DNA from: Deltaproteobacteria bacterium
GTDB taxonomy: Bacteria > Desulfobacterota > DSM-4660 > Desulfatiglandales > HGW-15
Assembly: GCA_019308525.1 (NCBI GenBank)
Contig: JAFDIC010000277.1
Location: 1 to 5,643, forward strand
Direction of reading: 5' to 3'
Length of the DNA: 5,643 bases
This document shows positions 1 to 4,542 of the stretch, piece by piece. The position numbers were made by a program, and so were the translations under genes. The notes under the pieces are model-generated. The model ran no database searches. It saw nothing but the letters and a program-made list of their open reading frames with translations, and had not been told where the DNA came from. Position 1 is the first letter of the stretch. Every line of letters starts with the position of its first letter.

Positions 1-177
1 GCGGGACAACCCGGTTCAAATCCGCTCAGTCCTGGCTTCTTTGTCCGGCGGCCCCGCGGGATTCTGTCTCCTGGCTCCCGGATACGCTAAAGTCCATGCC
101 ATGACACATCCAGAGCATACATGACTATACCGAGCAAGCTACGCTGAATCAAACCCAAAGACAGATCAAGAAAGGTT
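1..177. other. Non-coding leader, no gene recognised
   Basis: I see no convincing reading frame here. A GGTTCAAATCC string at 12-22 resembles a tRNA T-loop, but the flanking bases support only three of the five T-stem pairs, so I do not call a tRNA. A CCCGCGGG palindrome lies at 53-60. The intrinsic terminator that follows suggests a transcript enters this stretch from the left, from a gene outside the window. Confidence 0.4.
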
Positions 178-200
178 GCCAGGAAAGAGGCTGGCTTTTT
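178..200 (+). terminator. Short intrinsic terminator before the TA-like module
   Basis: A 5-bp stem, GCCAG (178-182) pairing with CTGGC (191-195), closes an 8-nt loop and is followed directly by five T residues (196-200), then CTTT. Weak A-rich/T-rich flank pairing (AAGAAA upstream, TTTCTT downstream) may extend it. The stem is short, so termination could be partial. It would separate a transcript coming from the left from the toxin-antitoxin-like operon at 238. Confidence 0.5.
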
Positions 201-201
201 C

Positions 202-230
202 TTTACTTCGGGTTAACCATATGGTATAAG
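202..230 (+). promoter_or_regulatory. Candidate sigma-70 promoter of the TA-like operon
   Basis: TTTACT (202-207) and TATAAG (225-230) are separated by exactly 17 bp. The -10 matches TATAAT at five of six positions and the -35 matches TTGACA at four of six. The predicted start site (about 237) would be at the ATG at 238, giving a leaderless or nearly leaderless message. The only Shine-Dalgarno-like string, AAGGTG at 228-233, would then lie inside the -10 region. The elements are clear but unproven, and another promoter further upstream is possible. Confidence 0.35.
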
Positions 231-243
231 GTGCCATATGACA
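211..243. promoter_or_regulatory. Palindrome cluster, probable autoregulatory operator
   Basis: Three symmetric elements are packed together: GGTTAACC (211-218, perfect), ACCATATGGT (216-225, perfect, sharing ACC with the first), and an imperfect palindrome around CATATG at 235-240 with matching TG/CA flanks (232-243). The two CATATG cores are 17 bp apart. They lie between and just beyond the candidate -35 and -10 boxes and over the start codon, where an antitoxin repressor usually binds. The winged-helix protein at 528-887 is the obvious candidate ligand, which is an inference from typical TA autoregulation. Confidence 0.5.
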
Positions 244-531
244 GCGAAATTAGTCTACCATGAAAAATATATATATTCCGATGGGGCGATACGAGAGATG
301 GTTCTTTGGCAAGTCCCTCGCAAGACTTCGGATAGACCTCATGGATTGAAATACATGCTTTATTACGGACTCGCTGATGGAACCTGCCTTGTTCGATTTG
401 ATAATGAAACAGGTAAAGGAGATCATAAACATGTCGGCGGTCAGGAAAAAAGCTATTCCTTTATTAATGTGGAGACATTAGTGGCGGATTTTCTGGTAGA
501 GATTGAAAAAGCAAGGAGAAAAAAGCCATGA
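238..531 (+). CDS. TumE/DUF6516-family putative toxin
   Basis: This 97-residue protein resembles the DUF6516 family, now named TumE: small proteins annotated as toxins of two-gene toxin-antitoxin systems. Family hallmarks visible here are an N-terminal strand with a DGAIREMVLWQVP segment (15-27), a HGLKYMLYYG segment (35-44), the conserved charged core DNETGKGDHKH (55-65), and a C-terminal helix with the ADFL motif (83-86). The family's cellular target and catalytic residues are not known to me; the D/H/K-rich core is the natural active-site candidate. The length fits a complete gene, and the ATG at 238 matches the usual family N terminus. Its stop overlaps the next start as ATGA, so the pair is translationally coupled. 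The gene is AT-rich compared with the right half of the window, consistent with horizontal acquisition. Confidence 0.8.
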   Translation: MTAKLVYHEKYIYSDGAIREMVLWQVPRKTSDRPHGLKYMLYYGLADGTCLVRFDNETGKGDHKHVGGQEKSYSFINVETLVADFLVEIEKARRKKP

Positions 532-887
532 AAAAGCAAATTACCATTGGGGTGGGAGATGCAACCACCACAGCCAAAGGATTTCTCGACGCCTGGAAGC
601 ATGCCGAATATGGTGAGGAGTTAGAACAGAAACATCGGTTATACTTTGAAAGCCTTGAAGTGCTCCTGAAAACGTTGACTCCCGGGCGATGGAGATTGCT
701 CAAGAAATTGCATGCCAAGGGCCCTATGAGCATCCGCGCTCTGGCCAATGATCTGGGGCGTGATTATGAAAATGTGTACACGGATGTGCGGCGTTTGGAA
801 AATATTGGACTGATTGAGCGCACCAAAAATGATAGGATCAAAGTACCATGGCATATTGTGGAGGCCCGCCTATTGCTGGCCGCGTAG
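528..887 (+). CDS. HVO_A0114-type winged-helix DNA-binding protein, probable antitoxin
   Basis: This 119-residue protein has a helical N-terminal part (residues 1-45, probably the toxin-interacting region) and a winged helix-turn-helix at about 46-108. The latter shows SLEVLLKTLTPGRWRLLKKL, then MSIRALANDLGRDYENVYTDVRRLENIGLIER (67-98 in two halves), the pattern of the HVO_A0114 family of putative DNA-binding proteins. The recognition helix is around 78-90 (GRDYENVYTDVRR). A good AAGGAG site (513-518) lies inside the end of the upstream gene, and the ATG overlaps that gene's TGA. A small DNA-binding protein coupled behind a putative toxin is best read as antitoxin plus autorepressor, with the promoter palindromes at 211-243 as likely operator. 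The toxin-first order is the reverse of the commonest TA layout but is known for several systems. The DNA-binding fold is secure; the antitoxin role is inferred from context. Confidence 0.75.
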   Translation: MKKQITIGVGDATTTAKGFLDAWKHAEYGEELEQKHRLYFESLEVLLKTLTPGRWRLLKKLHAKGPMSIRALANDLGRDYENVYTDVRRLENIGLIERTKNDRIKVPWHIVEARLLLAA

Positions 888-1239
888 CCGAAGAAGGGGA
901 CGACCGTCAATATTCAAATAACTTTCCTGCTCGCTGCCCGCATAACTGACAGCCGCAGGGATCATGTCAAACTACCTCGCCAAATCCGGCATAGGCGTTC
1001 CTAATTCAATCACAGACCAAGAGCAGAGTGAGTCTCTGGCCCAACCTTCTCCTCTTGCCTCTTTACGACAGGGCGATTGAATCAATTCACGATTCAAGAT
1101 CTGCCCCCCCGGCCCTGGCTGGTATTTCCTGGACATATTTTGACACATCCTTACAATTTGTGCCGGAGCCTGTGCTGGTTTTCCGGCCAGGATAGGCTAA
1201 CTCACTAAATTCTCTATATATATTCCTTAGGCCAAATCG
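888..1239. other. Long intergenic region upstream of the pilin promoter
   Basis: I see no supported gene in this stretch. The items of note are a perfect 7-bp inverted repeat at 1077-1097, a run of seven C residues near 1103, a 6-bp inverted repeat GCCGGA (1162-1167)/TCCGGC (1182-1187), and a TATATATAT tract at 1215-1223. No T-tailed terminator is obvious after the winged-helix gene. The region probably carries upstream activator sites for the sigma-54 promoter that follows. Confidence 0.4.
1077..1097. promoter_or_regulatory. Perfect inverted repeat, candidate activator site
   Basis: TTGAATC (1077-1083) and GATTCAA (1091-1097) form a perfect 7-bp inverted repeat around a 7-nt spacer, with an inner TGAAT/ATTCA symmetry as well. 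It lies roughly 150 bp upstream of the -24 element at 1240, within the range where NtrC-type enhancer-binding proteins such as PilR bind. Assignment to an activator is inference from position and symmetry. Confidence 0.35.
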
Positions 1240-1255
1240 TGGCATGATTTTCGCA
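1240..1255 (+). promoter_or_regulatory. Sigma-54 (-24/-12) promoter of the pilin gene
   Basis: TGGCATGATTTTCGCA matches the RpoN consensus TGGCACG-N4-TTGCA at all but two defined positions. It retains the invariant GG (1241-1242) and GC (1253-1254) at the required spacing. The predicted transcript starts near 1266, leaving a leader of about 44 nt that contains the strong Shine-Dalgarno site at 1297-1302. Sigma-54 control is well established for pilA-type genes in several proteobacteria, which supports this reading. Confidence 0.75.
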
Positions 1256-1309
1256 TACCTGTAGAATTCAGTTTGATCTGGTGACGTTTTTGGGCGAAGG
1301 AGATCCTGA

Positions 1310-1792
1310 ATGGCAGTCAGACCAAAACAAAGCGCGGGTTTTACTCTTGTAGAACTATTAGTAGTCATTGCCATCATCGGTATCCTGGCCGCTATTGCCG
1401 TACCTGGATATTCAGTATACAGGGAAAAAGCCAAGATCGGCCGGGCCCAGGCGGATCTCAAGAATATCCGGCTTGCCATAGAATTTCTCGCGGTCGACAC
1501 CGAGATGTGGCCCAACAAGAAACAGGTCGGTGATGCGACTGGGGGGTTTGAGGTCTGGGATCTCAACGCAGCCTCAGCCGGACTGACCGCTACCGACGGC
1601 GAATACCCCGGCTGGGATGGACCCTATCTCCCATCGATACCAAAGGATCCCTGGGGACAAAACTACTTCTTTGACACCGATTACAACATCGACGGAACAG
1701 ACTACGTGGTCGTAGGCTCCTTTGGGCCAAACAAGAAGGGTCCGAACCTGTATGACTCTGATGATGTGATACTGATTTTTCCTGCCAACTAG
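1310..1792 (+). CDS. Type IV pilin-like / GspG-type pseudopilin
   Basis: This 160-residue prepilin carries a short basic class III leader, MAVRPKQSAG, cleaved by prepilin peptidase after Gly10. The mature protein starts FTLVELLVVIAIIGILAAIA, with the essential Glu5 (Glu15 of the precursor) and the hydrophobic helix (11-31) that forms the membrane anchor and filament core. An amphipathic helix follows (about 35-63). The C-terminal part (101-160) has GspG-like features: PKDPWGQNY (111-119), a VVGSFGPN segment (134-141) and an acidic YDSDDV end (148-153). In GspG proteins the equivalent loop binds calcium, so calcium stabilisation is plausible. AAGGAGAT at 1297-1304 sits 5-7 nt before the ATG. 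The gene stands alone, without secretion or pilus assembly genes beside it, and has its own sigma-54 promoter. It could be a minor or major pilin, or a pseudopilin of a type II-like system. There is no cysteine in the mature protein, hence no disulfide loop. Confidence 0.85.
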   Translation: MAVRPKQSAGFTLVELLVVIAIIGILAAIAVPGYSVYREKAKIGRAQADLKNIRLAIEFLAVDTEMWPNKKQVGDATGGFEVWDLNAASAGLTATDGEYPGWDGPYLPSIPKDPWGQNYFFDTDYNIDGTDYVVVGSFGPNKKGPNLYDSDDVILIFPAN

Positions 1793-1981
1793 CCGCTCAA
1801 TCCCCAAACACTATCACGTGCAGAACACACCTTTTCTGGAGGCTGGAGCAGGAGAGATTTCGCCCTGCATCTCAAAGTCTGTTTTAGCCGGCTGAATTCT
1901 GGCTTCTCCATATGACCCCGGCCTGTTGCGGGCTGTGGCCCCTTTGAGGGGCGGAACAAAGCCCGGTCCTCCTGGCGGGTA
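1793..1981. other. Convergent intergenic gap
   Basis: No gene is supported between the end of the pilin gene and the converging DUF4387 gene. The notable structure is the nested stem-loop at 1929-1965. Confidence 0.4.
1929..1965. terminator. Nested GC-rich stem-loop, possible bidirectional terminator
   Basis: An inner hairpin GCCCC-TTTGA-GGGGC (1938-1952) sits inside an outer stem CGGGCT (1929-1934)/AGCCCG (1960-1965). It lies between two converging genes, where a terminator is expected on both strands. Neither side has a T tract, so it is not a classic intrinsic terminator. It may work with Rho, act as an mRNA 3' stabiliser, or have no role. Confidence 0.35.
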
Positions 1982-2299
1982 CTAATCCGGTATCTCCAGG
2001 TCAAATAAGGGGGGGTATTGCTGCGAGCCAAGAAGGTCCCTCTCACCGGGGGATCCGCTGGGGCGCATTCTCTTGATGGTAAACTTTATGGCAAGTCCTG
2101 GATCATATTCCACAAAGTCAGAGACCTGTTGGACTGGAAGGCCATAGAGCTTGGCAATTGTCTCCCTCGTGACAACTTTGCTTGATTTCACCATCTCATA
2201 GTTGTGCCTGTCATTGAATATTATGTCAAAGGTGATGTGATCGACACCTGCGTTCTTGCTCCGGATAGTCTTTGCCAGATCAATCAATCTCTTACCCAT
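1982..2299 (-). CDS. DUF4387-family protein
   Basis: This 105-residue protein matches the DUF4387 family over its full length: LAKTIRSKNAG (8-18), ITFDIIFND (22-30), an IAKLYGLP segment (48-55), DPGLAIKFTIKR (66-77), and the C-terminal PSGSPGERDLLGSQQYPPL pattern (80-98). The family has no established reaction. No signal peptide or membrane segment is visible, so it is cytoplasmic. It starts 9 nt behind the AtuA-like gene, and its Shine-Dalgarno site GGGAG begins within the upstream stop codon, so the two are cotranscribed and probably translationally coupled. My inference is that it is a small partner subunit of the AtuA-like protein, because long AtuA proteins carry an extra C-terminal domain of about this size with a comparable early RSGDKG-type motif. 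Family membership is confident; function is unknown. Confidence 0.85.
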   Translation of the reverse strand: MGKRLIDLAKTIRSKNAGVDHITFDIIFNDRHNYEMVKSSKVVTRETIAKLYGLPVQQVSDFVEYDPGLAIKFTIKRMRPSGSPGERDLLGSQQYPPLFDLEIPD

Positions 2300-2308
2300 G
2301 TTTTCTCC

Positions 2309-3691
2309 CTATACCCCGACTTCTTCCGTCTCAATAGTGAATAGTTCCAGGGGGTCTTCCAGGGGCAGGACATGGTTGATGGTCCACTCATAGCCATCCT
2401 TGCCCCTGAGCACTTCATCCATCATGAGGGCTGCTGTCCCAGCCGTGCCCCTTACCTCCGGGAGCCGTGCGTAGAACAGGTTTCTTGTTCCAAGGGCACA
2501 AATGGACTCAGCGTCTTCAAACTTCTCAGCCACGGCTTCAACAACCACGCATATTTCCTTTGGAGGAGCATCGAGGTTCGGTTCCCAGCTTCCCATCACT
2601 CCATTTATTCCATAAATATGGTAGTAAAGCTGGTACCTGGGCCCCGGTTCTCCCCATCTCTCCCTTACCTTGCCTTTTGCCCAATCTATCACCATGTCCA
2701 TATGCTTGATAGTGTACGGATCCCTGATTCCGGCTATGGAAAGTGCCCGTTCGCCGACCTTTCCGGCCCCCTCAAGCTTGACCTTGTAGACGGGGTCATC
2801 ATGAAACACAAATCCCCTGATCCTGACCGTCCTCTCATCCACCTGCTCGTAGTGGCACCCGGTCATGTCCAGATGCCCGCCCGCCACGTGCTCGTAATAG
2901 GGGTCCCTTCTCTCGTACATGGCGTGGCTGGCGATCGAGGCTATGGTGCAACGTTGAGCCGGATGCATGGGGGTCACGCATACCTCGTCACGGGTAATGG
3001 TGCCGATGATTGATTCCTTGCCCATAAAGGGTTCCGCCGCGAAGGAAGCGCATTCCAGGACCTTACCCAGGTAGTAGGCGGTTGCCTTCGGGAAGCCGGC
3101 CCGTATGGCCGGGGCGGCAAAGATGCAGGAGTCGCTCGATCTGCCTGCGATAACTACATCGGCCCCCAGGTCCAGGGTCCTGATTATCGGCTCCACACCC
3201 ATAAGAGCGACAATGTGATCGGTGCGATCCAGGGTTTCAAGGTTGAGATTCGGCCTGTCCCCCAGTCCTTCCACCTCGATGCCGGATACTATCTTTTGTC
3301 TCAAGGTCTCCCTGGGAACCTCGGAGTAAATGTATCCCAGGGTAAAACGCGGAATCCTGTGGGTCCTGGCCAGGTCCCTGATGATTCCCACGTACTGGTC
3401 GACCCCCCTGTCAGCGCCCGTATCCGATGCAGAACCAACGATCATGGGAACCCCCAGCTTTCTGGATTCAACCAGCATCACCTCGAGATCATGTCTCTGC
3501 CACTCCTCCGGGCTTGCCTGCTCATTCGCGCCCAGGGGATGAGGGCCGATATCACAGCTTCCCGAGTCCGCTATGACATAATCGGGCCTTGTCTTCAACC
3601 CTTCATAGAAGCTCTTCTTCTCTATGGGCGTGAAGCCCAGGTGTCCTGTAGGTGAGATGAACGTCATTTTTTCCATCATGTTGATACCCAT
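2309..3691 (-). CDS. AtuA-family (DUF1446) protein
   Basis: This cytoplasmic protein of about 460 residues belongs to the DUF1446 family, named after AtuA of the Pseudomonas acyclic terpene utilisation cluster. No defined reaction is known for the family. Visible motifs, numbered from the ATG at 3691, are an N-terminal SPTGHLGF strand (13-20), DSGSCDIGPHPLG (42-54), GSASDTG (86-92), GRSSDS (183-188), an MHPAQRC segment (242-248) and YHIYGINGVMG (357-367). The Asp- and Gly-rich loops suggest a nucleotide- or metal-dependent active site, but this is inference. The frame stays open to a TTG at 3727. ATGs at 3691, 3679, 3676 and 3667 are all possible starts. I chose 3691 because GGAACGAGG lies just upstream, although family N termini begin near the 3667-3679 ATGs. 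The protein lacks the extra C-terminal domain of long AtuA proteins, and a DUF4387 gene follows at once. A terpene substrate should not be assumed: no other terpene-pathway gene is present. Confidence 0.85.
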   Translation of the reverse strand: MGINMMEKMTFISPTGHLGFTPIEKKSFYEGLKTRPDYVIADSGSCDIGPHPLGANEQASPEEWQRHDLEVMLVESRKLGVPMIVGSASDTGADRGVDQYVGIIRDLARTHRIPRFTLGYIYSEVPRETLRQKIVSGIEVEGLGDRPNLNLETLDRTDHIVALMGVEPIIRTLDLGADVVIAGRSSDSCIFAAPAIRAGFPKATAYYLGKVLECASFAAEPFMGKESIIGTITRDEVCVTPMHPAQRCTIASIASHAMYERRDPYYEHVAGGHLDMTGCHYEQVDERTVRIRGFVFHDDPVYKVKLEGAGKVGERALSIAGIRDPYTIKHMDMVIDWAKGKVRERWGEPGPRYQLYYHIYGINGVMGSWEPNLDAPPKEICVVVEAVAEKFEDAESICALGTRNLFYARLPEVRGTAGTAALMMDEVLRGKDGYEWTINHVLPLEDPLELFTIETEEVGV

Positions 3692-3716
3692 CGGCCTCGT
3701 TCCATTACATTTTGCC

Positions 3717-3728
3717 CTTGACTTCAAG
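3717..3728. promoter_or_regulatory. Inverted repeat, candidate GntR operator
   Basis: CTTGA (3717-3721) and TCAAG (3724-3728) form a perfect inverted repeat with a 2-bp centre in the divergent regulatory region. It overlaps the candidate -35 of the regulator gene. Short, tightly spaced inverted repeats are typical sites for FadR-type regulators, so autoregulation is plausible, but the sequence does not match a canonical TGGT/ACCA operator. Confidence 0.3.
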
Positions 3729-3746
3729 AGCAGAGTAAGATTAAAT
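3718..3746 (+). promoter_or_regulatory. Candidate sigma-70 promoter of the GntR gene
   Basis: TTGACT (3718-3723; five of six -35 matches) and TTAAAT (3741-3746; four of six -10 matches) are separated by 17 bp. A start near 3753 would give a leader of about 50 nt. The leader would run through the ATTACC repeats, which could then act as downstream operator sites. Confidence 0.35.
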
Positions 3747-3750
3747 TCAT

Positions 3751-3790
3751 ATTACCTGTCATACCGCTATTACCAATTTTCTCCATTACG
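3751..3790. repeat. ATTACC direct repeats in the divergent promoter region
   Basis: ATTACC occurs at 3751-3756 and 3769-3774, and ATTACG at 3785-3790, with ATACC between them at 3761-3765. Starts are 18 and 16 bp apart, so the copies fall on roughly similar but not identical helix faces. Three or four short units between two divergent genes suggest regulator half-sites, although such short repeats can also arise by chance in AT-rich DNA. Confidence 0.3.
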
Positions 3791-3804
3791 CTGGATGTGT
3801 CAAG

Positions 3805-4527
3805 ATGTTTTTTCAGAGGATCAGGAATTTCGGGGGGAGAAAAAAGAGCACCCTGGTTGCTGAGCAGATTCTCGAAGCCATTGCCCGGGGGGTGTTCAAG
3901 GAAGGGGACCGCCTCCCTGCCGAATGGAAGATCGCCGAAGAGATGGGAACGAGCCGACCGCCGGTGAGGGAGGCCTTGAGCGCTTTGCAGATCGTGGGGG
4001 CTGTTGAAAGCGTCGCCGGTGACGGAACCTATGTCAAGGCAGACATCAGGAACGAGCTCCTTCGCTCCAGGGCCATTGCCGTCCTGGAGGAGAACGAGAG
4101 CCCCTTCGAGGCCCTCAGGGCGAGGAAGGCCATAGAGTCGGCCATAGTGGAGGTAGTGATCTCTGAAGTCCAGGAGGCAGATCTCGAAGCAATGCATGAA
4201 ATACTGGAAGAGATGGGGCATGCCATTGAAGCACATGACCTTGACGCCTATTTTGAGACCAACAAGAAATTCCACCTGGCCCTGGCCAGGGCAACTCACA
4301 ATTCACTCTTTGTCAAGGTCCTGGAATACCTCCTCGGTATTGCTGACCAGCCCCTCTGGATGGCGGCGGTGCAGCGATACTTCTCAGACTACAACCACGT
4401 AAAGTCCTACTTCCGGGAGCACGAGAAAATACTGGGGGCCATTGAAACCAAGGACCTGGAAAAGGCAAAGGCCCTTATCCACGGCCATTTCGATCGTACC
4501 GTAAAGGAAGTTAAGGATTACCTGTAA
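3805..4527 (+). CDS. GntR-family regulator, FadR subfamily with FCD domain
   Basis: This 240-residue repressor-type regulator has an N-terminal winged helix (about 16-80) with LVAEQILEAIARG, GDRLPAEWKIAEEMG and SRPPVREAL (50-58), then an all-helical FCD ligand-binding domain (about 95-235). The FCD metal site can be traced: NKKFH (153-157), His206 in REHEKIL and His228 near the end, with Asn166 of the THNSLF segment also conserved. Two departures stand out. Trp41 replaces the usual Arg of LPxER, a DNA-contacting position in FadR. Asn153 replaces the usual Asp of the DxxFH metal motif. FCD regulators normally bind small carboxylic acids and release DNA on binding. The gene lies divergent to the AtuA-like gene and 15 nt before the cyclase-like gene, so it most likely controls both units and itself. 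The Shine-Dalgarno site is weak (GGA at 3793-3795). The family is certain; the ligand is unknown. Confidence 0.9.
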   Translation: MFFQRIRNFGGRKKSTLVAEQILEAIARGVFKEGDRLPAEWKIAEEMGTSRPPVREALSALQIVGAVESVAGDGTYVKADIRNELLRSRAIAVLEENESPFEALRARKAIESAIVEVVISEVQEADLEAMHEILEEMGHAIEAHDLDAYFETNKKFHLALARATHNSLFVKVLEYLLGIADQPLWMAAVQRYFSDYNHVKSYFREHEKILGAIETKDLEKAKALIHGHFDRTVKEVKDYL

Positions 4528-4542
4528 CCGGGGGATGGGTAC

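Noticed and set aside
1..30. tRNA 3' end, from the T-loop-like GGTTCAAATCC
   Set aside because: Only three of five T-stem pairs form, no CCA follows, and the rest of the molecule would lie outside the window.
266..1226. TATATATATTCC occurring both in the toxin gene (near 267-279) and upstream of the pilin promoter (near 1215-1226)
   Set aside because: It is a low-complexity match with no further similarity in the flanks.
1087..1566. Leftward open frame of 159 codons opposite the pilin gene
   Set aside because: It overlaps a clear prepilin gene and its sigma-54 promoter, and its translation shows no recognisable domain.
2372..3013. Rightward open frame of 213 codons inside the AtuA-like gene
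   Set aside because: It is the shadow of a well-conserved gene on the other strand, and its translation has no family features.
2309..3691. Calling the DUF1446 gene a true atuA for terpene breakdown
   Set aside because: No other acyclic terpene or leucine-type pathway gene is present. The family is broad, and the neighbours point to a different acid substrate.
102..3803. TGACACATCC shared at 102-111, 1141-1150 and, inverted, 3793-3802
   Set aside because: Shared 10-11-mers are expected by chance in a 5.6-kb window on two strands, and the flanks do not align. It is not called a repeat family.
3724..4299. Leftward open frame of 191 codons opposite the GntR gene
   Set aside because: It lies antisense to an unambiguous regulator, with no recognisable motifs and no promoter or ribosome site.
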